From contig NC_092800.1 of assembly GCF_918797505.1 (NCBI RefSeq), positions 44,075,864-44,139,863 of the forward strand: a stretch of DNA of 64,000 nt, given 5' to 3'. Positions within the stretch are counted from its first letter, which is position 1. Each line of letters starts with the position of its first letter. This document shows, piece after piece, positions 29,291 through 40,652 of this stretch. This DNA is from Bemisia tabaci. Taxonomy: Eukaryota; Arthropoda; Insecta; Hemiptera; Aleyrodidae. The position numbers were made by a program, and so were the translations under genes. The notes below the pieces were generated by a model. It saw only the letters and a list, made by a program, of their open reading frames with translations, ran no database searches and was not told the DNA's origin.

Positions 29291-30208
29291 TTTTGCTAAA
29301 TTTCTGGATCCGCCCCTGTTACTACCACATTAGGGTGGCCCTTATTTTCGACTTTTCGGAAATTTGAAGTGCGGAACCCTGCAAATGGTTCCTTTTGGTG
29401 AGGAAATAGCGGGGAAAAAATGAAAATGAAGAAAAAAAAATTTTAAATGGCGCCTCAAAGAGCCTAAAGTTGCGAGCGTGGCGTGCGAAGTCGCGTTTTT
29501 CCGTCATTTCGCGAATTTTTTTCTCCCCTTTTAAATGTTGCTACGGCTTTGAAATTTTCTAAAATGGCACATTATTTAGTGTACTTTACGAGAAAAATCA
29601 CAAAATTTACCGCGCCACTTTTAAAATGCCCCCTTTCCCCCTCCAAAGTTGCCACATCGTGCGATTTCGTCGACTGTTCGTAACATTCTCCCAGCACGGT
29701 TTGCCGGAACGAGTTTAATTTTTTTGAAGAGTCAATAGCAAAAATTCTTCAGATTCTAGAAGTAGAGTGTCTACAGAGTCATCTAAGCCAAAAAGAAAAC
29801 GATTCTGTTCAGCTGCTGGAAAACAAAGTCGATTTAAAGGTATATCGGGGCTGACATAGGAAAATTACCGGTGTAAAGTTCCGTTCTATTATTGAAAAGA
29901 AACGTCCTTCATACTTAAAATGCCTGAAGGTTTCTCAGATATTGTTGTTTAAAGTACTCGAACACTAATACCACCAACTTCAGGCATATCGTAAATGTTG
30001 GTGGCCTAAAACTACCCCCCAGAGCTGAAGATTGCTTAAATTTTAATTCCATGAAGCTCTCCAAAAAATGACCGGTTTTTTGGGCAGTCAATTAGGCCGC
30101 CGAACGGAGTTTGAAATGGAAGCTTAAAATGACCTAAAGCTCACAGAAAAATTTTAAGATAAGGTAAGGACGGAGACAAGGAACAGTTTTCGAGTTATCG
30201 GGTTACTT

Positions 30209-30226
30209 GGGGGGGGGGGGGGGGGG
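30209..30226 (+). repeat. G-run at the foldback apex
   Basis: About 18 consecutive G at the start of the loop, absent from the opposite arm. Confidence 0.7.
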
Positions 30227-30866
30227 CAGGGGGGCCAATGGGACAAAAATCCAATCTAATATTTGCTGTTATCTTGTTAAAATGATGCTGCCATGGGCTT
30301 CTCATCGTTTTGCAAATGTGTTCAACATATCGATACTTCATTATTTTAACACGTATAATTGAAATTCTATGTCAAGGAGTCGATGTTTTGATTCGTTATA
30401 TCGATTTTACACTAAAAATCGGTGGTTTTCCGGGATTCAAATTCGCTATCATCGATTTACGTAAGAGATAGTAATCCGTATGAGATCAGAAAAATCGTAA
30501 CCCGGTAACTCGGAAACCGTTCCTACGCTCATCTTGAAATTTTTCTGTGAGCTTAAGGTCATTTTAAGCTTCCATTTCAAACTCCGTTCGGCGGCCTAAT
30601 TGACTGCCCAAAAAACCGGTCATTTTTTGGAGAGCTTCATGGAATTAAAATTTAAGCACTCTTCAGCTCTGAGGGGTAGTTTTAGGCCACCAAAATTTAC
30701 GATATGCCTGAAGTTGGTGGTATTACTATTCGAGTACTTTAAACAACAATATCTGAGAAACCTTCAGGCATTTTAAGTATGAAGGACGTTTCTTTTCAAT
30801 AATAGAACGGAACTTTACACCGGTAATTTTCCTATGTCAGCCCCGATATACCTTTAAATCGACTTT

Positions 30867-31100
30867 AACTGGTGAAAAAAAAACCTCTTGAACCAATGCC
30901 GCATTGCATTGACTTAAGAGTGCAGTTTCTTGTCGCCGGATTTAAGAGTCCTGAATTCTTGTTTCAAGCGGATATTGCATTGATTCATGCGGATTTTGCA
31001 TTGAAACAAGAGTCCAGACTCTTAAATCCGGCGACAAGAAACGGTGCGAGTTTCTTGTTGCCGGATTGTCTTGAACCAAGAGGTATTTTTTTTACCAGTT
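30867..31100. mobile_element. Family O-type MITE nested in the foldback right arm, TT duplication
   Basis: The ends are AACTGGTGAAAAAAAAACC and GGTATTTTTTTTACCAGTT. The internal arms share TTTCTTGTCGCCGGATTTAAGAG, inverted on the right. The opposite arm of the host foldback reads GACTTTGTTTTCC without interruption, so the insertion after GACTTT duplicated TT. The core resembles family O at 45218. Confidence 0.78.
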
Positions 31101-31226
31101 TTGTTTTCCAGCAGCTAAACAGAATCGTTTTCTTTTTGGCTTAGATGACTCGGTAGACACTCTACTTCTAGAATCTGAAGAATTTTTGCTATTGACTCTT
31201 CAAAAAATTTAAACTCGTTCCGGCAA

Positions 31227-31590
31227 ACCGTGCTGGGAGAATGTTACGAACAATCGACGAAATCGCACGATGAGGCAACTTTGGAGGGGGAAAGGGGGCA
31301 TTTTAAAAGTGGCGCGGTAAATTTGGTTATTTTTCTCGTAAAGAACTCTAAAGAATGTGCTACTTCAGAAAATTTCAAAGCCGTGGGAACAATTCAAAGG
31401 TAGAAAAAAGACACACCGTGCGGGGAGATTGTTAGGGAAAATCGCACGACGGGGCCACTTTGGAGGGAGAGAGGGGGCATTTTAAAAGTGGCGTGGTAAA
31501 TTTTGTGATTTTTCTCGTAAAGTACACTAAATAATGTGCCATTTTAGAAAATTTCAAAGCCGTAGCAACATTTAAAAGGGGAGAAAAAAA
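31227..31590. repeat. Tandem duplication of about 188 bp inside the foldback right arm
   Basis: The segment starting ACCGTGCTGGGAGA at 31227 recurs as ACCGTGCGGGGAGA at 31415. Each contains GGGGGCATTTTAAAAGTGGCG and AAAATTTCAAAGCCGT. The left arm has one copy only, so the duplication post-dates arm formation. The first unit has diverged more than the second. Confidence 0.72.
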
Positions 31591-31874
31591 TTCGCGAAAT
31601 GACGGAAAAACGCGACTTCGCACGCCACGCTCGCAACTTTAGGCTCTTTGAGGCGCCATTTAAAAATTTTTTTTCTTCATTTTCATTTTTTCCCCGTTAT
31701 TTCCTCACCAAAAGGAACCATTTGCAGGGTTCCGCACTTTAAATTTCCGAAAAGTCGAAAATAAGGGCCACCCTACTACCACATACACTTATCACCAGGA
31801 CAAGTCACTGATCTCCCGACTACTTACCTCCTCCAGTCATTTTTAAGGCTTGTCGTCTTTCAACCAGCTATACT

Positions 31875-32120
31875 TTGCCCTGCTGAGGAAGAATGCCGTA
31901 TGAACATTCGAGAGTTGCCATTTTTCCTTCAATAAAATGTTTTTTTAGGAAGGTTATGAATAGATCTCCTTTTAATTTTCAGGATCTGTAGGTAAAATTG
32001 TGAGCAGCATTATCTGAGAAATCGGAAGAAAAATATTTATAAGTTTAACAAAAAATTCGTGCTCTATCAATAGAAATTTGGCAACGCTTCAAGATACATA
32101 GTTCTTCCTTAGCATGTTAG
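31875..32120. mobile_element. Family B MITE, copy 5, TACT flanks
   Basis: TTGCCCTGCTGAGGAAGAATGCCGTATGAAC at the left and TTCTTCCTTAGCATGTTAG at the right, with TACT on both sides. The core has TTATGAATAGATC and ATTATCTGAGAAATCGG. Confidence 0.72.
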
Positions 32121-32966
32121 TACTTAATGCCTTTTTCCACAATTTGATCTCTCAATATGGAACATTTGTCTAAAAATTATCAAAAGTCAGCGTATTAAAA
32201 AACAATTTGTTCGAGGAAATCACAAAAAAAGTCAGGGATAAGTCAGAACATTTGAAGATGAGGAAATTATAGCAACCCTGGCATTAGATCGAGCGTTTTG
32301 TCTGAGGAGTTACTGTAAGTTAGGATATAAGGCTTTGATTGACGATCAAATTCTAAATGATTTCTAATGAGGTCAGCATTCCCAAAATCTTCATTTTGCA
32401 TTAGTTTCTAACTAAAACTTGGCAGAAGTGTTGAAACTTGGAGTCTTAGCATTGTCGAGATGTATTTCCGTTCTCTCGACTAGAAAACTACAAAGTTTCT
32501 CGTGGACTATCAAGTCATGTTAAACGTGTCCGAACAAAAAAGGACAAAAGGACAGAATCCAATCATCTTGCAATAAAAAAATCACATCCAAGAGTAGGAC
32601 CATGAAGTAATTAGGGGAATAGTTTCATCATCATAGTAAAACTGCAAGCAGACGAACAATCAAATAACTCGAGTGCTAACAACAATAATTTGAGTTATTT
32701 ACTGACGACTGCCTGAGCTTCATGGAAAGCTTATTTTGCGCGGTAATCAAAAAGCTGCCCACAGAATGCCTGTGCGTTCTCTCCCTATTTGGGACCTCAA
32801 AGTGGTCACTAGATAATGAACCTTTATTAATGGATTAAAGTGGATGAAACCAGGAATTTAACAACGCTAACTCAATTTCAACCCTGCGGTCTGGTTATTT
32901 CATTCTTTTTCCTACTTTCAGGAGCCTTTAATACCCGATTCTATGACGTATCGCGGGTTCTCTACG
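32121..32966. other. No recognised feature apart from a TCAGGGA-type patch
   Basis: At 32218-32280, AAAAGTCAGGGATAAGTCAG then TAGCAACCCTGG matches the dispersed TCAGGGA type. The remainder is unassigned. Confidence 0.45.
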
Positions 32967-33219
32967 CTGTCGTGCTAAGGATAAACGCCGTATGAACCTT
33001 GACGCGTTGCCACATGCCCTTTGATAAAACACGAATTTCCTGGTAAACTTATGGATATTTTTCTTCTAACGTTTCAGATAATTTTTTTCGCAATTTCACC
33101 TGAAGGTCCTGGAGATTTCAAGGGAAAATATTCATTAATTTCTTTAAAAATGAACGCATCATCGAAGGAAATTTGGCAACCCTCGAATGTTCATACGGCG
33201 TTCTTCCTTAGCACGACGG
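32967..33219. mobile_element. Family B MITE, copy 6
   Basis: CTGTCGTGCTAAGGATAAACGCCGTATGAAC at the left and CATACGGCGTTCTTCCTTAGCACGACGG at the right. The flanks are TACG and TACA. One of the best preserved copies, with AGGAAATTTGGCAACCCTCG inside. Confidence 0.78.
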
Positions 33220-33435
33220 TACATGTGCGGTAAGAGCCAATATCTCGAGTTGTTTTTATCTAATTTCTGGAATAATCGCTCTGCTTATTTTTTCGCTTTC
33301 AAAGTAACTTACGTTTTGAGATGAATTTCGGACGAAAAATTGTCATTTTACATCGATTTTTCATCATATGTATATCTTTGATTGCACCGGCGGTAGGTGT
33401 TTGATTTACTTCTGCACTCCTATCCTGTAATGCAA

Positions 33436-33984
33436 TGGACCACTAGATAAGGTACGAATTTCAGCATTCTGATACATGTTCCTCAACCAAAATTTCACGT
33501 AAAACACGATGCACACAATGAAAATTACCGAAATTAACTCCTCAGAAAGATATTCAATGATTCTTGATACTTGAATTCAAATCCCTCGCTCATGAAAATG
33601 CAACGATATACGTGATTCACATCGTGCGCTAAACGTTATCATGACAGTCTCTACGATATACAAATCTGGAAATCTCAATCTTGACACTCTGGCTCAGCTA
33701 TAGCAAATTGCTTATAGTTTGAACAACACATGGTTGGACATGAACATTGCTCGACTGAGAAGAATGCTGAAACCGTCGGAGTGCGCGATTTTATTCACGT
33801 AGAGTTTTGAGTTTCTTGTGAGCGGGCCGTTCTAATTCCTCGCAACCAATGTGAAATAAAAACGTTAATATCTTCGTAAGGAGTCGGTTTAAGTAATTTT
33901 CGTTGTGCGAATCGTGCTCTACGTGAAATTTTGACTAGAAAACTGTATTAGAATGCTTAAATTCGTACCTTGTCTAGTGGTCCA
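33436..33984. mobile_element. Family I foldback element, copy 2
   Basis: The same ends (TGGACCACTAGATAAGG ... CTTGTCTAGTGGTCCA) and arm blocks as copy 1 at 3114. The core includes GACAGTCTCTACGATATACA and GCTCAGCTATAGCAAATTG in inverse orientation to copy 1, so the core is flipped relative to it. Confidence 0.72.
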
Positions 33985-34010
33985 TTCCTTCGTAGACTTG
34001 GATCCCTTAG

Positions 34011-34190
34011 AACGGCAATGAATTTACCAAGAAATTCGTCTTTTATCAAAAGAAATTTGGCAACGATCGAGGGTTCGTACGTCGTTTTTCCAAAGAACGG
34101 CAATGGATTTACCAAGAAAGTCAGCGTTTATCAAAAGGAAACCTGGCAACGATCGAGGTTTCATACGTCGTTTTTCCGTAGAACGGCAGC
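34011..34190 (+). repeat. Family B right end in tandem (85 bp twice)
   Basis: AACGGCAATGAATTTACCAAGAAA...TACGTCGTTTTTCC at 34011-34095 is repeated at 34096-34181 and then followed by AACGGCAG. The unit is the right half of family B. No left end is present. Confidence 0.68.
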
Positions 34191-34699
34191 TTACGACGGT
34201 AGAGCACCAAGTCCATTCTATGATAACTTCATTTTTGGGCTCACCGCTCTGCTCGGTAACACGGGAGAACAGGGAGCTTTACGACGCCCGGCGAAAAGCG
34301 GTGGCGGTGGTGGGGGGGGGGCGAGGGCCCCCGGGTTGGGGGTGGCATCCGGGGGCGGCGGCGGCGGGGGTGGATTCTTTTGTTCCCCCGAAATAATTGC
34401 CGGCGTCGCGTCGCGCAGCGCCCGGGCTTCGGGATCCGGATTCGGCTTGGAGAAGTTTTAACTCCCGATAATTGAACGTGGAGATTGGAACAATACGATT
34501 AACATGGAACATAAAAGAAGCACGAGCAGACGCTCCCTGTTTAATATTGAAACTTTTAATTAACGCCCCCGATCCCGATCGCGACGACCTCTCCCGGCGC
34601 CGCGTTGCCGCTGAGTCTTAAACGGGGAATCCGGGGCGCATAACCTATGAAATCGGATAAGGCCAGAGAGGAGAGACCAGAGGGAGAGACCCTCCACTA
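34191..34699. other. GC-rich island without recognised gene
   Basis: From about 34290 to 34460 the sequence is dominated by GGC/GGG runs, and 34560-34640 is CpG-rich. The glycine-rich frame here is a by-product of the G-runs. Confidence 0.4.
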
Positions 34700-34992
34700 G
34701 TATTTTGGCCATGGTGGAAGCTTTTACTTTCGGGGTTTCAACAGTTCCCCATGGACAATTATAAGGAAGCAACAGTCATCACCCTAATTTTGGCTGTTGA
34801 CCTACCTATATGGTGGATGATGAGCTTCGGGTGACGTCATGATCCAAACAAGTTTCCAAAACTTCGGTCAATTTCGGCTTGTTTGCAGAACGAAACTGCG
34901 AACATGTTGTTGAACATAAACCATGTAGGTAAGTCAACAGTGGAATGCAGAAGTCCCAAAAGTAAAAGCTTTTATCATGACCAAGATAATAA
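34700..34992. mobile_element. Family AI palindrome, copy 1
   Basis: TTTTGGCCATGGTGGAAGCTTTTAC at the left and GTAAAAGCTTTTATCATGACCAAGA at the right are inverted. GTTGACCTACCTATATGG / CCATGTAGGTAAGTCAAC lies inside. A partial second copy is at 56767. Confidence 0.62.
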
Positions 34993-35124
34993 TTGAGGGT
35001 CTCTTGTCTCTGGGCAAAACGTGGTGTCTAATACCGGAGACACTGGGATTCTTGAGGCAATGAAGAATTTTAGAGAAAAATCAGGGAATCTCTCACAGAA
35101 ATCGGGAATCTTTTCTTTATGGTG

Positions 35125-35230
35125 TCTGGTGGGTTGCCGGCGGTTTGGAAAACGGGGAAAGTCGGGAAATTAACGGTGACCAGGAAAAGTCAGGGAAAGT
35201 CGAAAAATTCACTGGAAAAATCAAGGGATA
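35125..35230. repeat. TCAGGGAA-type degenerate repeat
   Basis: GTGGGTTGCCGGCGGTTTGG followed by AAAGTCGGGAAATT and AAAAGTCAGGGAAAGTCG. Confidence 0.45.
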
Positions 35231-36924
35231 TTGTGAGGTGCGCTCTGCAGAAGCGAGTGTAATTTAAAGGGGCTCAGACTGAATACCAAGTGTAGACTGC
35301 CGAACAAAGCCCCCTCAAAAAAAAACCCGCCATTTGACTTATCGAATCTTCAAATCGCCAGAAAAACATAGGAAAGCTTTCAGTGACCGGATAATATGAA
35401 CATAAAAAACGTATCTTGAATTAAGAATTCTAATGTGCGCCAAAAAATCGGCTAAATTATGAGAATAATCTATACTCATACCTGAAAACTCCAGAGAATT
35501 ATATTGTCTCTCTCCGAGAAACCTCGGGGAAGTGGGAAAAACTTCAAGAAAAAAAATCAAGGGACGAGCGTGGTCAATAATTTTAGACACCATGTAAAAT
35601 TCGGATGTCAATGCTATTTTTCGTCTAATGATAGTTTATGAGCAACATGTCGGGCAAAATCTCAAACAAAGTTTGCGAAATGATGAGTAATAAATGTCAA
35701 GGTGAGCAGATGTCTTTTTCCAAATTATGACAGGACTGCGCTACTTCCTTGTAAATTAAAAGCATTCTCCTAAAATTTCAGTGTAATTGAAATTCATGAA
35801 ATTTCATCTCTAACCTTTTATTTTTATTTCTGTTCACAGGTAAGTTTTTCGATTCATCCAGTCTCCTAACTCTCCGAAGTTTGTAAGTTGAAAAATTCAA
35901 TTTTCTTTCCGTTTCTTCCCATTGTCCTCGAATTTTATTCAAAATGCCTGCTTTGACGGCCAAATTTTGAATTAGTCCCTTTTTTTACTGAGCGAATAAA
36001 AGTAGCATTTCCTCACGACCTATGATTAGCCTCGTGTCGATTCTAGGATCAAGAGATCGGGAATGTTCTGCATTCCTGGAGCTATAACCTCATCATCAAC
36101 AAAAAAAATTACAAGGAAAAACACGCTAAAAACAGAAAAAGTTAATGGGTTTGAAGAGCTTCGAGGAAAATTGCATTTGATTTAATCGATAAACACGAGA
36201 CTGCTAAATGTTGGGACTTTTTTATTCGAATAATGCAGATGAGCCGCTTTATGCATAACTAATCGGCATCAATGGCCCCATATATTCACAGAGCCATCCT
36301 CCAACTCGCTGGAAAAGTTTGAATTTAATACACTATTACGAGCCGAATTAGTACTCGCTTATTGCCTCGAAAATTTTGGCAAGACCTCAAAACTTCCCGC
36401 GGGGTCGCAGAGTAGTTTTACAGTAATTTTATGATAGCTTTTTTACAACTACGGGCAACTGTTCTCTCAGTTTTAATGCTCAAGTTCTCCGAGTTGGCGG
36501 GCTAATTCGTGTATAAGAGACGCATCGTAAGTGCATCAGGAATCGCTCGTCCAAGAATATAGCATCGTTGCTCCTGCATACTCTTGACTAATGCAATAAC
36601 GCATGCAGAAGCTTCGGATCGTAAGTGGATTAAGAACCGTTCACCTAAAAATATTGCATCGTTGAATCCTTCATATTCTCCGTGCATCGCTGGTTTTATA
36701 CATTCTATCCTGTGTTAAAGACTCCAACGTGGTTTCCAACACTAGCGCCTCGTATATACGATTTGACTCAGAATCAGCTTTCATCGTCACCAGTGTTGTA
36801 AACTCGTTGCTGTTCGTCACGAAACATGGTGTGGATTGGCATTGAAGAATGCATTCTTCCACACCAAGCACTTGGTAGCATGTAGCATTTACGGATTGTA
36901 AGAGTAGGAGTTGTTGGATGATAT
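35231..36924. other. Largely unassigned; degenerate 90-bp tandem near 36518
   Basis: About 1.7 kb without family copies. At 36518-36600 and 36608-36690 two diverged copies share CATCGTAAGTG/GATCGTAAGTG, AAGAATATAGCATCGTTG/AAAATATTGCATCGTTG and ATACTC/ATTCTC. No gene was recognised. Confidence 0.45.
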
Positions 36925-37183
36925 GCATTGCATTTTGCAAAAGAAACTAAGAGCATTCTAGTGTTGCTAGGATTGTGTAACATACATTCTTTGCAACAAA
37001 ATTACGGATATAATGAACAAAAAAATCATATTTACGAGGATAATTTTCCTCTTGAATTCGTAGTATTTTGAGGGTAAAAATAAAATGTGTACAAATAATC
37101 AGTTTAGATTTGTAGGGGAAAGAAAGTTGCACAATCTTAGCGACATTTTAATGCTCCCGGTTCCTTTTTGCAAAATCAAATCC
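36925..37183. mobile_element. Family E long-form MITE with ATAT duplication
   Basis: GCATTGCATTTTGCAAAAG at the left and CTTTTTGCAAAATCAAATCC at the right, flanked by ATAT at 36921-36924 and 37184-37187. The arms share TTGCTAGGATTGTGTAAC / AGTTGCACAATCTTAGCG. Confidence 0.75.
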
Positions 37184-37790
37184 ATATGGGCATTTCCATT
37201 TCTTTGTAGTAGTATCCAAAAAAATTAGGTTACTAACCTAAACGCTGCGGTGCTATCTCAACTTGAGTTGCGGTACTACCACAATTAATCAAAAATTCCC
37301 CTATCGCCCAACAAATTGGGTTAGTACCACAATTTAGGAGATAATCCCTCGCATTTCTCTCCCGTGTTTAGCAGCATTTAGTGTTAAATTTGACTTAAAG
37401 AAAAACTTTAACAAATAGTCGAGTGAATGAGTTAAGGAGCCTTTCTTGTTCTTATTTAAGTAAAATTTTATGTGGAATTTACGTCAAAGAAGTCATGAAA
37501 AACAAACTGTCATCAAATTTCGTAAAATTCCAAAGATGATTCACATTATGAGCACGCGTATTATATCTCAGATCCAAAATAAAATGCAAAACATGCACCA
37601 TAAAAAACTCACAATTAATTTAAATTTTTTTCAAGATTATCATTAATTTTATTTCGTATTTTTATCCTATTTTAAATGAAAACGAATAAAATGGGCTCCC
37701 AACTCAGATCCTTCAGAGTTTTCCTCACGTCAGAGAAGCGACGATAATGAAGCAACGTTTGGGGGGCAATTTTACCTTGCAGGACAGGTT
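37184..37790. other. No recognised feature; family M end at about 37725-37745
   Basis: AT-rich. CTCACGTCAGAGAAGCGACG near 37725 is a lone right end of family M. Confidence 0.45.
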
Positions 37791-37792
37791 TG

Positions 37793-38002
37793 CACGGAAA
37801 AAATGAAATTGCTGATTCCACAATTCTGTGGTGAAAAAAGTGTCCGACATGTTACAATGTAGTTTTTGCAATAGAAAACATGCTGATTTAATCACCCCCG
37901 CAGTAAAGTTATCTTTCCACCATTGTAAAATGTACTTTTGAAACATGTCGGACATATTTTTTAAAAATGTAACTGTTATATCAGCAATCCATTTTTTCCG
38001 TG
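37793..38002. mobile_element. Family P palindrome, copy 1 (CACNG group), TG duplication
   Basis: The ends are CACGGAAAAAATGAAATTGC and CCATTTTTTCCGTG, flanked by TG on both sides. GTCCGACATGTTACA and ATGTCGGACAT are inverted. Other copies are at 51474 and, in ends only, 63435. Confidence 0.75.
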
Positions 38003-38205
38003 TGATCGGCAACCGTTCCGGTGGAATTGGTGATATCACCGGGCTCCCCCCCCCCTCCCAAACAGTATCAAAAATCGACAACGCTGGTAAGGCAGAGGGG
38101 GTGGGTAGGGGGGGGGTTGAGACGTCGAGAAAGTTTCATTGATCTCGGGGAGCACTCGGTCCGTTATCTCGTGATCGGGATGGCTAATTTCCTCTCAAAC
38201 ACATT

Positions 38206-38333
38206 TCGTCGTCCCTCCGACGTAAGGGCCTATCTCTGTCTCTACATGAGCCGCGAAAAGCGTTGGATTATACGGAGCGCAGGGCTCACACGGATATTGA
38301 GATACGTGGTTACGTCGAAGGGACGACGTTTTA
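38206..38333. mobile_element. Family M palindrome, copy 4
   Basis: TTTCGTCGTCCCTCCGACGTAAGG at the left and TACGTCGAAGGGACGACG at the right. ATCTCTGTCTCTACATGAGCC / GGCTCACACGGATATTGAGAT are inverted inside. Confidence 0.68.
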
Positions 38334-38694
38334 AGCGAAAGAAAGCAGAGAGCTCCTCCCTAGACGAAGGCAACAGGACGGGGGTGGGGAGGGGGGCGAA
38401 GCTAAGTAAGAGCCGAGAGGAAAAATTAAGATCGACTTCAAACGTATTAGTCTCGATTGGTAGTGAATAATGAAGGGCCTTTGTCTCTTGTCTGCGGTTA
38501 ATTAGGCCCCCGAGGAGGGATGGGGGGTAGTGGAGGGGGGGGGGGGTTGACGGATTCGACGGGAGGGTACGAATTCGAAGCCTCCGCGCTCGGTTTGTGT
38601 TGCGGTGGATCAACGCTGGCTCCCTTTCATCTGCGACCGCGACGGAGATAAGGTCCCGGATGCAAAGCTCCGGTTTCAGACGCCGGAAAAAATT
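38334..38694. other. GC-rich island without recognised gene
   Basis: G-runs at 38377-38396 and 38521-38547. No gene was recognised on either strand. Confidence 0.4.
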
Positions 38695-39194
38695 GAGATG
38701 TTGCATGTGCGAGGAATTTGCGATTTGACTGTTGATTTTAATGTAAAAGTTCGCGAGAAATACGATGCGGCCACTGGTTTTCCCTTAAATTAACTCCCAA
38801 GCTCAAAAAAGCTCTCTAAGTTGAGGGCGTAATGGAGGGGATATTCCACGCTATCCTGGGAGTCCACCTCTACATCAAGACAAACTCTCCATGCAAAGAT
38901 AGGGAGCAAATATATTGACAGGGCTGTCACTTTATTTGGGGACTCTAAAACTGAAAACACGGCAACCCTACTAATGTATTTGTTACCTATCTTCGCATGG
39001 AGAGTTTGTCTTGATGTGGTGGTGGACTCTCAGGATAGCGTGGGATATCCCCTCCATTTTGGCCTCAACTTGAGAGCTTTTTTTGAGCTTGGGAGTTGAT
39101 TTCAGGAAAAACCAGAGGCACTATCGTGTTTCTCGCGAACTTTTACTTAAGAATCAATAGTCAAATCGCAAATTCCTCACACATGCAACATCTC
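38695..39194. mobile_element. Family H palindrome, copy 2 (complete)
   Basis: The ends are GAGATGTTGCATGTGCGAGG and CCTCACACATGCAACATCTC. The arms are about 230 bp and share GCAAATTTGCGATTTGAC-type, GGGGATATTCCACGCTATCC and AGATAGGGAGCAAATA blocks. No coding capacity. Confidence 0.75.
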
Positions 39195-40224
39195 CATTTG
39201 GATGTTTGATTTATTTCTTTCGGAAAGGTGACCGGGACTGTGAAAAGGGTCCTTATCTTACGGGAGAAGATTTTTCTTGAATTTTGCAAATGCGTAGAGG
39301 AAGAGGATCCGGTAACTTTGACTCTGTCAATTGTAATTTTTAGCCTTGTTTCCCGTTTCTTCTATTATGATTTTAATAGCAAAAATATGGAATTTTCACG
39401 TTATTATGGCAACGTTACATGCAACGCCCGCTCCTGGTGGCAGCTGAGACGGGCAGCGGCGGCGGTCATGCATAAAGTGTGATGCATGCACGAAAAGCGC
39501 AGTGGAAGTCGTCCAGGTGGAAACGGAACGGAAAAGGGCAGCCTGGTATTTCCGCGTCCTCCCTGTCTCAATGTTCCAGGTGTTGAGATTTCTATCACTG
39601 CAGCGTGAGAAAAGAAACGCGGAGCGATGCATCAGGAATCCGACGCAAACGGACGCTCTCCTTACGAGCCGCTGGTCAATCTGCGAGGAAATAATTTCCC
39701 GACTGTGCTCGTGAATAAAAGGAAAACTTTGGTTTATATTTGTATGGAATACCGAAGTTTTTGGTACGGGTAGACCAATGCTTTGGTCATAATAAGAACG
39801 GAACTTCTTTTCGGATAATCCATGTTTTTTCCAGTCGCTCTAAACATGATGTCAGTTGTAGCGTGGCGTGCTTTGGAACATATCTGTCGAAGGCAATTAG
39901 TAAAATCAGGCATTCTTCAAATCTGCGAACTCTCCTTGTTCCATTCTATTTCATTTTTACATGCCCTAGTACATTTAAAAGTTAAAATTTTAAATATTCT
40001 ATATTTTATGACGTGGTGAAAATTTCATGAAAATTTCATTGAGGTTCTTAAAATCATTTGAAATACTATTGTATGTTGCATATTTTAACAGAGAATTCTT
40101 TCTTACGGAAGCAACAAATTATTGTGTCTAAAATTAGGGTAAAAAAATCAAAATTTCAATCTACATAGGAATATTTGACTATTTGCCTAGGACTTTGACA
40201 AAATGCCTGATTTGACTATTTGCC
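39195..40224. other. Mostly unassigned; family A fragment near 39858
   Basis: TAGCGTGGCGTGCTTTGGAACATATCTG near 39858-39890 resembles a family A end. The rest, including 39420-39560 which is somewhat GC-rich, shows nothing recognisable. Confidence 0.45.
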
Positions 40225-40359
40225 TTCGATTGATCTACCACTTGAATCTATGGAGAAGGAACGATGAACAGGATGTTCACAACGAACGCCTTAATCGATC
40301 TTTTACCATAGCCTCCAATGGGGAAATATGGATAATCGATCATTCACACCTCGCCACTG
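40225..40359. mobile_element. Family A hAT-like MITE, copy 5, left end lost
   Basis: The central ATGTTCACAACGAACGCC and the right end CATTCACACCTCGCCACTG are visible. The left CAGTGGCG end is degraded. No target duplication can be read. Confidence 0.6.
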
Positions 40360-40401
40360 CACGATTTTAAAAGAATCGTTACTCCTACCAGAGTATCTAC
40401 A

Positions 40402-40652
40402 CTGCCGTGGCAAGGGAGGATGCCGTACGAGCCTTCAGACTTGCCAAATTCCTTTTAACAAATCATGAATTCTCGGGAAAATTCGTAAATATTCTCTTCA
40501 ACTTTTCCAAAGAATTTGGCTCGTAATTTGATCTAAATAGTATGGAAATTTAAAGGAATGGTAAGCATGACAACCATCAAAAATTAATGTTTTCTGTGAG
40601 GAAGTTTTGCAACATTCGAATGCTCTTACGGCGTTTTTCCTTAGCACAGTAG
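40402..40652. mobile_element. Family B MITE, copy 7, TACA flanks
   Basis: CTGCCGTGGCAAGGGAGGATGCCGTACGAGCC at the left and TTACGGCGTTTTTCCTTAGCACAGTAG at the right, with TACA on each side. Confidence 0.72.

Larger units (their letters stand above)
29331..31775. mobile_element. Giant foldback element (Mutator-like), 2445 bp, 9-bp target duplication
   Basis: The ends are TAGGGTGGCCCTTATTTTCG and CGAAAATAAGGGCCACCCTA. It is flanked by CTACCACAT at 29322-29330 and 31776-31784, a perfect 9-bp duplication. The left arm is about 877 bp (29331-30207). The right arm (30497-31775) is the same sequence inverted plus a 234-bp inserted element and a duplicated segment. The loop (30208-30496) starts with a G-run of about 18. 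Neither arm nor loop has a transposase frame. Long arms and 9-bp duplications point to Mutator-like (MULE) elements. This is an inference from structure. Confidence 0.85.

Noticed and set aside
33970..34461. Glycine-rich 163-codon frame
   Set aside because: It crosses a family I end, a tandemly repeated family B half and then G-runs. The glycines come from GGN repeats.
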